From: Cardinalis cardinalis | Taxonomy: Eukaryota; Chordata; Aves; Passeriformes; Cardinalidae | Reading direction: 5' to 3' | Assembly (NCBI GenBank): GCA_014549065.1 | Contig: JACDOX010000172.1 | Coordinates: 662,217-726,216 of the forward strand | DNA length: 64,000 bases | Shown: piece by piece, positions 37,701 through 50,029 of the stretch | Layout of the letters: each line of letters opens with the position of its first letter | Position numbering within the stretch: position 1 is the stretch's first letter | Translations under genes and position numbers: made by a program | Notes under the pieces: model-generated | The model's input: the letters and a program-made list of their open reading frames with translations, nothing else | The model's database searches: none | Told to the model about the DNA's origin: nothing

Positions 37701-39103
37701 TAATTTAATGTGCCAAGACAGCTCTGGATCCAATACAGAGATAGTAATGACAAGAGGGCAAAAATATCTTTGGAGTATATTTAATCTGTGACTCAGTATT
37801 TCCAAGTTCTTTCTCTCTGTATAGTTTGAAGTTGGCTTTGGAGAAGGAATAATTTGAAAGGAAAAGCAGTTTGGAGGGGAGTAAATAAAATCTTAAGATT
37901 TTAGCCATTGAAAAATCAGTTTTGCTCTAACAATTTGTCTCCTACTTTCTGAAGTGTTTTGATAATTTTTCAACTCAAGTAATGAAAGATACTGATCAGA
38001 ATATTTTTAGCTTCAAGAGTTCACAAAATAATGTATTTTGCTCCCACAACATTTAGGTTTAAATATCATAGGTTTTAAAAAGTTCAGTGTAGTGAAGTGA
38101 TGATTTCAGGACTTTCTTTCTTTTACTGAAGAAACCTATTGATTATGGATTTTTAATGTAATTTATAATTTAAAAAATAGCCTTTTTTCTTAAGATAAGT
38201 GGCGTTGTTATGCACATAATAGGAATTTAGATAATACTGCAAAACAGAACAAAATAAGTAAACCAAGAATCATTAAGTCTATCCACCAGCAATAGCAATG
38301 TAGAAGGAGCTAATGAAAGGCCTTGTTATTTTCCCAGCTGCAGCTAAATGGTTAATAAGAAATTTACTGTCATGAAATATTGCAGCTGAAATTGGACAGG
38401 GGTAGTAGACTGAGAGGTTTGGCTAGGGAGAGGTTTAGAGTAACTACAAAAAGAGCAGTACTACAAGGAAGATTTCTATGAAAGCAGCAAGAAGGAGGCT
38501 GAAGCTAACAAGGTAGAAATTAATTCTTTTTATTTGCCCTGTGGCTGAAATTCCCAAAGACAAGTGAGCTAGGATGCATTACCTTTTAGATTAAATGTAA
38601 AAATGCCAGGATTTATTGAGGCTTGGAGTAAGGAAGACTCAAAACTAGATCTTCTGCTGATTTTGCATGAGCCTCCAGGTTGCTAATCCAGGAGACTGGA
38701 TTCATGATAGTGAAAGCACTACTGGAATGATAGCAGGGAGGTGTCACAGGTGTTGGAGAAGCCCTGCAATAGCATTGTCAGAAGATACTCAGAAGCCTTC
38801 TTTGACTTTATGGCTTCAACTGGAAGCTATTGTATGAGGCTGGAAGACTCATGCAAAAACAGGACAGGGAAAAGACTGGAGTTAGTCTTTTCTAATCTGA
38901 AGGTATTGTAGTAATCTTGCTTTTCTTGTCTTCAATTACTTAGGTTGTATTTTGATTAGTTCATGTCATACGGGTTTGGAACTTGCAGAACTGAAGTTAA
39001 AGAAACCACCTCAGTATGACAGCACCTTTGATTTTTTTATGTAGAACTTAATTCAATCTTTCTTATTGTAATTCCAATGACAATCTCTTTTCCTTCCATC
39101 TAG

Positions 39104-39270
39104 GCCATGTGTTTACACAATGGGATCACCAATAAACAACAGAGCCCTCTTTCCATGCCAAGAACCACCAACTGCCTTGTCAACATGGCAAGCCTCAGTT
39201 CGAACAGCTGCAGGCTTTGTTGTGTTAATGAGTGGTGAAAACTCAGCAGAACCAGTCCAGCTTCGAGAAG
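39104..39270 (+). CDS. AOPEP: AOPEP exon 3
   Basis: This exon has 167 bases and encodes residues 268 to 324, with both end codons split. It carries the segment PCVYTMGSPINNRALFPCQEPP. The RxxFPCxxxP pattern (Arg281, Phe284-Pro285-Cys286, Pro289) is a hallmark of the M1 aminopeptidase N-terminal domain, and the block VLMSGENSA follows. The acceptor is CCATCTAG ending at 39103 and the donor is GAGAAG|GTGAAA at 39271. The incoming AG plus the first G make an Arg codon, and one G is left for the next exon, so the frame is kept. The open frame continues into the intron for about 20 codons before a stop, which is read-through and not coding. Confidence 0.94.
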
Positions 39271-42200
39271 GTGAAATACATTTTTCAAGGCAAATTATTT
39301 TCCATACTTTTATAATTAGAAACCAAGCTTGGTAAATAAGTGATTTGTGAAAGAATGAAGTTCCTAGCCTTAAAAACATTTCCATGTCTCTCTGTAATCT
39401 CCATGTCATTCTGTGGAAAAGTTACCTGCTCAAGGCCTTAGGATAACTTCATAAGTATTTGAAGTATTTACATTTCTGCGTTTCACTGTGTTGCTTTTTT
39501 CTCCCTCTGTATTTCCAAACCTAGATTTAATTTTTCATAAATTGGCTTTATTTGAATGACAGTGTACTCAAGTTTTGTAGATACAAACCTTATCAGGCTC
39601 TCAACAACTTCAGGCCTTGGTAGATAACTGTCTTTCAGTTTTAGCTCTCCCGTCTGAGTGTAGTTCAGCATGTGATTAGAAGCAGACATTGTGCCATATG
39701 TGTTGCCTGGAATACATGGAATATCTGAAGAATATCTGGTCAGTGCCCTGAAAATCTGATCTCTGTGGGTGTTTTTTGCATGGATAAAACATACCTTTTT
39801 CAACAGTAAGCAAACAAGGATTTATTCTGTGTTGGTTATACTTTATTATCTAAATGTCTTTCTGCACAGAGAAGGAAGTTTTTAAGGCTTGTGTAAGTTC
39901 TGCATAAAATGAAGTGAGTCTTGTGAGTTTTGATATAATCTGTCAAACTGGGTCAGTATTTTCTAGTGTGAGTAGTTCTGACGAGACATAGCATGTAAGA
40001 AAAGGTTAGACTTAAACTTTTCTGGGGAAAAATGTCTTCTGTTCCCCTTTAAATAGGCAGGTTTATTCTTGAACAGAAAAAAAAAGAGAAAGTCTCTTGA
40101 TTTGAGAATCATCAGTTAATCCATTTTCATGGAATTGTCTGGTTATATTTGGCCATATATGGGGCCTCTTTCAAGGTTTGTCTCTGCTGCTGAAATATGG
40201 AAAACTGCTATGATGAGCTGCTCAGTTCTCTTGGAGAATAATACTTTCCTGTCTCAGCACCAAGAAAGCAAGGACCCTCTTGACTTCAGACTAGGATAAC
40301 AGCTTTTCCATCTGTGTTTAACTAGTTTAATGAGAGACCCTCATTTTCTTGCTTACATACAGCTGAAAATGAAAAAACAGCGAGCTGTTTGGAATTGTAA
40401 AAATTTACAAAACTAATACAGAGGCAAAAAGGGAAAGGAGTAATATTCTGAGGAATGTTTTAAAGTCCAAGTAAGCCCAAGATTTAAGTGCTAATCTGAA
40501 GCCTTGGATAAATTCTTAATGAATTTAGGAATACAAATACATGAGTTTAATTAATAGAACCTCTAAGAGTTAAAAAGTTCAAAAATTTTCTGTTGTTTTA
40601 AATAACCTGTCCTCATAGATCTTGTTGTTTGGCAATTCTGGAAGGCTTATGAAATGTATCCATCTTAAAATTTTGTCTTTACACACCAGAAAGCCTTCCA
40701 GGGTAGCTTCAATTTAAATAAGTTTGCCAAGTTTTTTATATACAGTATGCTATTACTCGTGCTGCATATTTATAATATGATACATAACTGGATGAATAAT
40801 AAAATCTATTTTTAATAATGCAATTTATTGGAATGAGTTAGCATTTTGGTACGCAGTTGTAAATACATTTATTTTGAATAGAATTACAAGTTAGATGAAT
40901 TTTTTTTTCTTTAGAAGTCGTATTTAAAACCAGTGGACAGGCAGACAGTAAGAGAACACCAATCAAAGTTGATTCCTTCAAGCTTTTAGAGATCAACATC
41001 CTGCTTCACAGAAACACATCTCTACGTGTATGGATCCAGTGATCCAGAGCATAGCTGGGCTAGGTGTACTCTTATATGCAGATTCCTCATTTACCGCTTG
41101 TGTTTGCAGGTTTTGGCAAGCATCTGTTTCCTCCCATATGTGCCATTTTTGCATTCTGCCTCCTACAAAACTGTGGTTGATCCTGTCATTTGAAATAGAG
41201 GGAGCCCACGTTTGTTTGAAAATAGCGATAGAATACTTACACAAATAGAAATGGTAACTATTTGAGTATGATCAAAAGTGCTTAAAATACCTTGCATTCT
41301 TTATGGAGTCCTTAGAGAAGTTGATCAGAAAAATGCAATTATTAATACCCTTTGGGAGAAAGCTTGATGGGGAGCACTACATGTGTGTGTAATGTGAGTC
41401 ATTTAAACATTAGATTTATTTTTCTACATTTGTCAGTTTTACTTTCCTTCAGCATGTTACTGTAATACATAGAAGCTGCAAATACTTTAGTCACAAGCAC
41501 CTTTCTGTTTGTTCAATTCATACTCAAGAAGTAGATATTCAGCCATTAAGTGTGAAACAGACTGGCTCCCTTTTTGTGTGGTTACTCTGCTACTGTGTAA
41601 TCCTTGATTTTGTTTTGACGCCTGCACTGCAAGTGAGGAGTACGCTGGTACTGAGAAAAAACCAGAGTGCTAGAAGAACCACTGCTCCTGCAATGTAGTT
41701 CACAGCAGCAACCTTTGCTGCTAACTACACTACTGTTGCCTTTGCTTGTGCACCTCACTTTCCGCAAGGTGAAACAAAAGAGTGCAGTACTTGTGTTGGT
41801 TGATCTCCAGGATGCATCAGGGTCTGCAGCATGGTAGTTGAGAGCTTGTCATGTGCTACTTATCCCTCTGACCCCATGCTGAACTAATACTCTGGCATGA
41901 ATGTGAGGGAGCTCTGTGGTGAGTTCTGGTTTTCGGATGAGATAAAAAAATCCCTACAAGTCACAAAGAGTTTCTGAAAGCTGGAGGGTTCTTATTCCTG
42001 GTGCTCCAGCCAGAGAGTAGTTTTTACATAACTACTTGTTTAGCTGCACGTTTATATATTAGCACTAGCTAATATGTAAATTAGTATATCTCTTGCTGTG
42101 GGGCTATTTCTCCTTTTATGTAGAGGTAGTTGAACTTTGTAGGTTTTAGTATATAGTAAATATCAGTTGTATCTTGTGGTGTTTGTGTTAGTGCAAACAA

Positions 42201-43179
42201 TTTGACAAAAAATATACTGGTAAGTCAAAATGTTCATAATGTGCTTGCATCTGGCATTAACAGATATATCTTTGGCATTTTTTCAGTTATAATGAACTCT
42301 ATAAGACTCAAACAATTTTAGTGATCTCAGAGATAGCTGAATGCATTAAAAATTCTAGGAAGTAATTACATCATTCATCATTATTATTTCAAGTAGGAGA
42401 AATAAACGATCTTTAAATTGTTCTTTTGCATAATTATAAATAGATTAAAATTTCTTGCTCTTGTTAAACATTTGCATGGAAAGTTTTTCACTTTTAACTC
42501 ATAGAATAGGTGACTGTTGCTGCATGATTAGTGCAGTTATGACATAATAGATTTGCTTTTCAAAAGTGAAAAAAAATTTCAGAATTACAGGTAGGGAAAA
42601 TAACAAAATGTTTTGAATATATTATAATTACCTAAAAGAATTATGTGTAAGAATCAAGTTGTTTTAAAATTACATTACAAGTGCAAGGGCTGGAGTGATC
42701 TACTTCTGTTTTTCCCACGGAGTAATCCCAGCCCAACCTCTTGTTTTTCCCAGTGTGTTCTCACTTAGTCTGAAGATGTTTTTATGGTACAAAATGCTGT
42801 GTTTGGTAAAGAAAACCACGTTTCAGCTGCACTGTTTTCTGTTATCCTAGAGATGGAGCTGTTATCCAAAGCTGACACTGAAAAGCATAATGCAGCCAGA
42901 GGATGTAGAGAGCAGCAAAAAGGAGTTGAGTGAAGCTTGTGATCCCAATCTATGTGCTGGGATAGATCATAGGATACAGATGAAGGAAAAACAAAACAAA
43001 GCCCACTGACGTGAAAACAGTGTAAGGAAGGAAGTGAAGTTATGGGAGAGGTCAATCTTATCAGTAGTGAGAGAAGACACAAGGTTACTGAGTTAGTTGA
43101 GCTGCTTTTGAGACAGTGCTTCATGGTTCTCTCCAGAGAGAACTTCTGCCAGCAAAAAGACCTTTTTTCAGTCACTGAT

Positions 43180-43285
43180 CAGCAAATGCACTGTTTTCCA
43201 ACCTGAAGGATTCTATGGTTCTATAGGGAGAATGTCGCTATAGAACCATAGGATCCTTCAGGTTTCATAGAACCATTGTCATGTC
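43180..43285. mobile_element. Two CR1-like tails, head-on, forming a hairpin
   Basis: TTCCAACCTGAAGGATTCTA followed by TGGTTCTATAG looks like the + strand CR1 3' end. It is followed after 11 bases by the same sequence inverted, then TCATAGAACCATTG. No further CR1 body is visible on either side. The family assignment rests on short sequence and is tentative. Confidence 0.5.
43200..43264. repeat. Inverted repeat: 27-bp arms, 11-base loop
   Basis: The left arm is 43200-43226 and the right arm 43238-43264. The arms are complementary at 26 of 27 positions; the one mismatch is A versus G at the GGATTC/GGATCC step. The loop is GGAGAATGTCG. It lies in AOPEP intron 3 and would fold strongly in RNA of either strand. 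Confidence 0.95.
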
Positions 43286-45732
43286 CATGCATGTGATTTC
43301 AATCAACAACTGTGGGATAAATATGTGGGTATTCTATATGGTTCTCGACATCAAAAAGCACTGCAGGAAGTGGACTGAGCCCTTGGTAGATATGCGCAGA
43401 CATTATAAAACTTGGATCTTGTTCTGGGAGGATCCATAGTTCACAAGATTTCTAAAATCCTTGCAAAGTAAAAGGGGCTTTGAGACCTTCACTCTTTCTG
43501 CATCAGGTCAGCTCTAAATATTCTGTTCTTTGCTAATTTGTATAGATTTCTGAATGCAGTACATGCTGTTCTTCTCTCTGGACTGCTAATCTGATTGCCT
43601 TGCCTTTTAGACATTCTGTTCAAGCTGTTTGTGGAGTGTTTTTTAGGAAAAAAATACATCTTGCTTGCTCTAGCCTGTCATACTAAACTTGTTTCTCACT
43701 GTAACACTCTCTGTCTCTGTCTCTACCTAGCACAGGCCAACACCCTTTCCTTTTAGACAGCCTCACAGTTGTGAGAGCCTTCTCCTTTATACCTCATGCC
43801 ATTTGGAACAGTTTTCTAGAAATGCTTTTTGACTTCCATGCTTTTTCAGAACATAGTTGAAAACACATGACAGTTTTTCGATTACAATTTTCTCTGTTGT
43901 TATTTAATTCTTAAGTTTTTACAATTAACATAACTACATGGAGCTTTTAGTAATGCTTTATAGCATTTAGATGTAACGCTAAGTGCAGAACCTCTGAACC
44001 TTGTCCTATATGTATGTAAGTTAATGGCAAAGTTGTTACAAACTATAGTCTGCATAGGCTCGGGCCTTTAGCACAGTGTCTATCAATGAAACTCTGTACA
44101 TCAGGAATTTGGTATTCTGAAATAATATATTGTTGCTGCCATGGATGACCTTTTTCTCTCAAGGTGGCATTTGTTTGTCTTGGCTTATTTGTAGCTTTGT
44201 TAAGTTAATAATAATAAAAAACCAAAAGGCGGAGTGAAATTTGGCAAAGTTATCCTTCTTATTCTTCGTGTGTTTGGAGCAAATAAGTCCATGCTGCTTA
44301 CATACTGACAGGAGCTTAGGAAAATTACAGGAGTAATATATGTTCACCTGGCAATACTGACAAAAGGTTTTTGATGGATCTTGCCTAAAGTGGGATGGGG
44401 TGAAGGAGTATAAGTGGTTTCTAGTGCATATAAGAGGCAAAGACTTTGTCTGCCTCCCAGAAGACTTCACAAATGGTATTGCTTTGTCACACTAAATAGG
44501 AGGTGGAAAACTTTTCAAGGCTAAACTAAAGATTTTTTTCTTTGTCCTTCCTTTGGACAGCCTGACCTTCTTAGGTAGGAAATAAAGCGATGCTTTGTAG
44601 CAGTTGTCTATTTCCTTTCCTCTGTGCCTTGTGGTGTCCACTTAGTTGTGGGGTTTTTTTCTTTTTTTTCCCTTTTGGTAGTGTTTCACAGTCCTAGTCA
44701 GAGTACTTTTGCAAAAGAACAACTACTAAGGTTCTCTCAAAATAACTAAAGTTTGTATGTTTTCATGTTGCCCTAGCTACAGTTATTTGCACATGATTCA
44801 TCAGATTGTAACTCATGCTAGGCTCTCTTCAAGATAATGAATCTGTTAGTATGGTGTAGTAACTGTATTATGACCATAAATTCATATGTGGATGTAATTC
44901 TTAAGCGATATCCTTTTCAAAGGGACAAATAGAAAATCTAAGCAACATTTGTATTAATGAAAATTATGCTGTTCTAAAACATCCACCTTATAAAAATATG
45001 TTTGTACATACAATAATCCTATGCCATACTCCTTGTCTCACCACATTCTGTTCCCATAATGACAGAACTTAGCATATTTTTTCCTTCTAATGGATTCTTG
45101 TCTTGTTTTAGCACCTTCATGGGGTAACATGACCAAGTTGCTGACTTAGGTAATATCTCATCTGAGTCTCAGCTTTGATTTCTTACTGCCTGGTTGATAT
45201 ATTACGTACCTCANATAGGTGGGTCCAATTCACAAACATTAGTGTTATTTGTTAGAACTTGCCTATCAGTTTGGTACTGCCCAGAACACAAAGGAAAGGT
45301 TTTGGGTTGTGTGAAGTAATACAAACAAGACAAAATCATAAGACAGTAGATACAAGGTTGAAAGAGTTAAATTTTAATATTGTGTATTTAAAGGTGTTAC
45401 TAGATTTCATGTCTGATGTAATTCTTGGGTAGTGACAGTACAATCATGTTAAGTTGCATTAATAACATCCCACTTATGGATGATTTATTTACAGGTAAAA
45501 ACTTCAGCAGAAAGAGCAAAGTTGCAGGTGTAAGTAAACAGAACACAGAATCCGTGGTGGTTAAATACAACTGTTGTTATGTGTCTCGATGCAATTATTT
45601 TTATTTCCTCCACAAAAATACCAGGATATAACATGGGAGGTTTGGCCCAAAATCTCAAGTATGTGAAAATGTCAAGTACCTAGCATGTGCTGTAAGAATC
45701 ATGAGTCTGTACAAATGTTCTTTTCTTTACAG

Positions 45733-45895
45733 GTATCTTGAGCTGGTACTACTATGTGTCTATGCCAATGCCAGCATCCACCTTCACTATTGCTGTGGGG
45801 TGCTGGCAGGAAGTTAAACAGCAGTCCTTCAAACAAAAAGCTGCTATTGGAACAAACACTGCGGTTTCCTTGCCATCATCACAAACTGATTTAAG
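45733..45895 (+). CDS. AOPEP: AOPEP exon 4
   Basis: This exon has 163 bases and encodes residues 324 to 378. SWYYYVSMPMPASTFTIAVGCW (residues about 327 to 348) is a highly conserved AOPEP block in the N-terminal beta-rich domain. The remainder, a Gln/Lys/Ser/Thr-rich linker up to TDLR, is poorly conserved in this family. The acceptor is TTTACAG ending at 45732 and the donor is TTAAG|GTTTGT at 45896. The leading GT completes the Gly codon begun by the G of exon 3. The terminal AG is completed by the first base of exon 5 to give Arg. Confidence 0.94.
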
Positions 45896-46664
45896 GTTTG
45901 TGTTTATAATATTATTGAAAAATTAGATATATAGATAGCATTTCCATTTACTCTGTGGAATGTGAAAATGAGTCATATTAGCACAGGAACCCAAACAGAA
46001 CTTGTTTAATCTGAACAGAAAAATCTTGACAGGAAAATAATTCCAAAGGCATTATTCCATGGGAGTGGTTCTTTTTATGTGAAAGCAAGCTACTTAGTGA
46101 GCAACAAGGTTTGTAAACTTCACCGTCCATTAGATTTGTATCCTGTATACTTAACACTCTGCTGCAGCAATGTCGGGTGCTGTCTTTTTTCTTAAATACT
46201 TGACTCAGTCCATTCTGGATACCTAATGACTCCTACTGCAATATTTCCTACTTACTTTTTTGTACTCCTCCAGTCTCATTGCCCAGTTAGAGCTGGCCTG
46301 TGCAATGGTTTGCCTGGGGTGATGTGTAATGACCAGGTACATGAAAGATCTAGTACAGTGGTCCCATAAAATAGAGTTGGACCAATGATTCTTAGCTGAT
46401 TTTGACCAAACTAGTAGAAATGTAACTATTTTGGACACATCTATTCCTCTTCTCAGGCTAGTTAAAACTCATTAAGTTTGAATTAGACAGAGTGGTAGAT
46501 GAGTAGAACATACCCCTGAAAATAAGATTTGAAGATAGAAAACAAGTTTCTGGAAAAATACCATTTGCTTTCACATGTATTCACCTTAGTTAGCAGAAGT
46601 CTCAGACATGGGACTTGATTTCCTCATATATTACTCTCTGCTTTTCAAATTCATATCATAGCAT

Positions 46665-48085
46665 CACAGAACAACCCAGGTTGTAATGGACTTGGAATGT
46701 TCGTGTGGTCCATTCTTTCATGGAAAGGAGCTTAGATAAAGATATCTAACACCCACTGGCCCTTGTCTTGGCCATGTGGCTCCTTGTGAAGAGAGTGACT
46801 CTGTGCCCTTTGTAGGTGCCCTTCAAGTACTGAAACACTGTGAAGAGGTTCTCTTTCCTCTTCCCTGGAAAGGCCTAGCTCCTTCTGTCTTTCCTCATAG
46901 GGGCGGGTTCTGCAGCCCTTTGTTCATTTTTGTGTCTTCCTTGAATTGAGGCCCAGAAGGCGATGTGCTGCTTCCCGCAGGCGCTGCCCGACGAGCTGCG
47001 CTCGGGGCGTGCTGATCCGCTCTGTCCCTGTCTGCCAGCGGTGCTGATCNNNNNNNNNNNNNNNNNNNNNNNNNNNNNNNNNNNNNNNNNNNNNNNNNNN
47101 NNNNNNNNNNNNNNNNNNNNNNNNNNNNNNNNNNNNNNNNNNNNNNNNNNNNNNNNNNNNNNNNNNNNNNNNNNNNNNNNNNNNNNNNNNNNNNNNNNNN
47201 NNNNNNNNNNNNNNNNNNNNNNNNNNNNNNNNNNNNNNNNNNNNNNNNNNNNNNNNNNNNNNNNNNNNNNNNNNNNNNNNNNNNNNNNNNNNNNNNNNNN
47301 NNNNNNNNNNNNNNNNNNNNNNNNNNNNNNNNNNNNNNNNNNNNNNNNNNNNNNNNNNNNNNNNNNNNNNNNNNNNNNNNNNNNNNNNNNNNNNNNNNNN
47401 NNNNNNNNNNNNNNNNNNNNNNNNNNNNNNNNNNNNNNNNNNNNNNNNNNNNNNNNNNNNNNNNNNNNNNNNNNNNNNNGCAGAGCCCCTGCAGCTGCAG
47501 CCCAGGGCCTGATTGCCCTCATAGCTGCAGTGACTCCTGATCAGGAGGTTGTCCCCTGAACTTCCGAGTCCCTTTCAGCAAGGCTGCTCCCCAGACACAC
47601 AGGTCACAGCCTGTGCTGGGCCCTGTGGTGGTGCCACCCCAGGTGCAGGACTGTGCCCTTCTCTCTGCTGCACCTCGCACTGCTCTGGCCAGCCCCACCC
47701 TTTCAGCCTGTACAGGTCTCTGAGAAGCCTCTCCCTTCTGATGTGTCTACCTTAACAGCTAACCTGTGAGGGTGCTTTCAATTCCATCACCCAGAATGTT
47801 TGTGAAGATGTTGAACAGTGTGGGGCCCAACACAATTTCTTGGGGAACTCCACTTGCGACAAGCTGCCAGTGAAAACCACTGATCGCCACTCTCTGAGTC
47901 TGGCCTGTGCATCAGTTTTTGTACCCATCTTGCAGACAACCTATCCAGTTTGTATGTTGCCTGTTTGTCCAGGAGAAGGCTGTGGGAAACTGTGGCCAAT
48001 AGTTTGCAAAAGTCCAGGGAAACAAGATCCACTACTCTTCCCGCATCAACAGGAATTGTTATTTTATTGTAGAAGGTGATTTGGG
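46665..48085 (-). mobile_element. CR1 LINE with reverse transcriptase remnant, minus strand, interrupted by a gap
   Basis: The inverted 3' end begins at about 46665 (GCATCACAGAACAACCCAGG) and runs through CACCCACTGGCCCTTGTC, CTTCAAGTACTGAAACACTG and CCTGGAAAGGCCTAGCTCCT. After the assembly gap, 47640-48085 reads back into the reverse transcriptase region: CCCCAGGTGCAGGACTGTGC, TGAAGATGTTGAACAGTGTG, GGGGCCCAACAC and CTTGGGGAACTCCACTTG. A minus-strand frame at 47787-48032 keeps LVSLDFCKLLATVSHSLLL, the CR1 YLDFxKAFDTVxHxxLL block with substitutions. The copy is not intact. The unknown bases between the two parts could hold CR1 or another insertion. Confidence 0.85.
47050..47479. other. Assembly gap, 430 N
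   Basis: There are 430 consecutive N inside AOPEP intron 4. Both edges are much more GC-rich than the surrounding intron (GCGCTGCCCGACGAGCTGCG on the left, GCAGAGCCCCTGCAGCTGCA on the right). This suggests GC-rich or repetitive sequence that failed to assemble. The length may be an estimate. Confidence 1.
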
Positions 48086-48573
48086 TTATAGGTTTTTATA
48101 TATTTAACTTTATTACATATTAATTTATTTAACTTTATTACTTAAGTGTTTAACATTTTCCTGTTACTCAGTTTGCAACTTTGCTGGAAAAATACTTGTC
48201 TTTTAGACAGCTGTTTTGAATAATACTTTGTTAGCATTAAGACAGTGGAACTACTGAGACATTGGAACATGACTTTTTAAAATGGATGTTTTTGTTGGAA
48301 TTTAAAATTAAATTATTCTAATGACTTGCAGCTTGACTAATTTTGGTTAAAAATGCTAATTAATCTTGAGAAAAGAAATTTTCTTAATTTAGGTAGGATC
48401 ATTAAGAAATATCTGTTCTAATTTTGAAATAATTGATAGATTTGATGAGCTTCTAGAAATTGCTTTGTGTTAATTTCTTTGCTACTTATATGTTTATATT
48501 ATGACTGCCTCTGCAAGAATAAGCTGAAGATGTATTCCTCTCCAAAGTACAGCACATTTGGTAAAAGGAACTT

Positions 48574-48616
48574 ATTTATTGATTGATTATTAATTATTAA
48601 TTTATTTATTGATTTT
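48574..48616. repeat. AT-rich (TTTA)n/(TTGA)n repeat in intron 4
   Basis: TTATTTATTGATTGATTATT, TAATTATTAATTTATTTATT and GATTTTGG. It is a short degenerate tetranucleotide repeat. Confidence 0.85.
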
Positions 48617-48740
48617 GGAGCGAAAGACTATTCTGGCTCAGTGTTGATAGAATGTTAAGCATGCATCTCAGATAAGATAGTGGAGACAAAGTCTAGGGTA
48701 GCAGGAAAAGAAAGGAATTCTGAAAGAAGCTTTTGAAATG

Positions 48741-48818
48741 TGTAATGTAATTTGCGTCCAGGTGCCAGTGAGTTTTACCTGTAATGCAATTTGTGTCCAG
48801 GTGCCAGTGAGTTTGACC
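48741..48818. repeat. 39-bp tandem duplication in intron 4
   Basis: Two head-to-tail copies (48741-48779, 48780-48818) share TGTAATG, AATTTG, GTCCAGGTGCCAGTGAGTTT and ACC. They differ at only three positions, so the event is fairly recent. Confidence 0.95.
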
Positions 48819-50029
48819 TAAGAAGGCTGTATCAAAGTAAATGTTAAATGGAGTTATGATGTGTATAACTTTTTATCTCCTTGTGGTTGTTAAGGAATTG
48901 GCAATCTTTATAAGAGATATGGTGCTAGTTTTCATGTTCCTGCCTAATCTCAATTTTGATAATAAAATGCAAAGTGACATAGTTTTAGAGTAGAAATATA
49001 CTAGATTAAACCACCTTTAAAAAAAATTGTGTAGCAACAGATGTGGATTCTTTACATACGTAGTCAATGACAGGACATAGAGTCCACTTCTTTGACAGAA
49101 AGACTTATGTAAGGTGCTAGAGTGTTAATACATCAGCAAAATTTAATCCTTTTCTGCATGTCATCATTTTGTTTTCTGTGTCAGCATGATCTTCCAAGCA
49201 TAAGTGCTTTGGGCAATGCTAGGTGCTTTGCCTGTCGAGGCACAGTAGAACCAGATTACTTAAACTGAAGTTTCAAACCAAGGAGAGAGGCTGTGCACTG
49301 TAGAGAACATAGGCTAACCGGTGAAAACATGAAGCTGATTTCTGTTTAGATAAGAATCTATTTGGGCAGATAACTTATTGTGAAGGTATATGACTCAGTG
49401 TTTAGGAAGGATTTGATTTACCCCTTCTTTCTTCCAGCTAGAGCTCTAAATATCCTGTAAAGGTTCTATAAAGTAAGGTTGGCCTTATGTGGTACTATTG
49501 AATGTCTAGCATGATAGGCCTAAACTGGGTTTTTTTACTTAATAATAATAAAAATATTACTTAAAGCTTCTGGAGAATTTTAATAGCAACAACAACAGAA
49601 AAAAATCTGTCCTGGAATTACATTGCAATTGAACCGAAAATACTTGTATTAATGTTATGTTAATATGCATAGAATTTTGTTTTCATAGCCAAGTTTGAAT
49701 AGGAATTTTCTGAGTAAATATATTTGTATTCTTATTAGTTCTCTTTACATATATTTTGAGCACTTATTCTTTTGATGCATATCTGTTATAAAAACAGGGT
49801 GTGACTAGTCTCTCTCTTTATGAGTTATGAGTTCTACTTAGATGTAGTAATGAGTGTTTCAAAGTGCTACACGTGTGCACTGGGTGAGAATGCAAGTGAG
49901 CTGGTTGGTTCTATGGAAATTAATTCTGTCATTCTGATATCAAGAGAATATCCTTGTCTTAGCATAGTTAGTTGTGCACATTTCTGATACCACAATTAAC
50001 TATTGTTTTGTTTTGTTTTGTATTTTCAG

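Larger units (their letters stand above)
31929..39103 (+). other. AOPEP: AOPEP intron 2
   Basis: Bounded by GTATGT and TCTAG. It contains the triplicated AT-rich segment and the CAAA-type repeat. No other gene or recognisable transposon is visible. Confidence 0.9.
39271..45732 (+). other. AOPEP: AOPEP intron 3
   Basis: Bounded by GTGAAA and TTTACAG. The main feature is the CR1-tail hairpin at 43200-43264. One unresolved base lies at 45214. No nested gene is recognised. Confidence 0.9.
45896..50029 (+). other. AOPEP: AOPEP intron 4
   Basis: Bounded by GTTTGT and TTTTCAG. It carries a minus-strand CR1 copy, the assembly gap, and the 39-bp tandem duplication. Confidence 0.9.

Noticed and set aside
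46875..47559. Long ORFs across 47050-47479 on both strands
   Set aside because: They exist only because the 430 N contain no stops.
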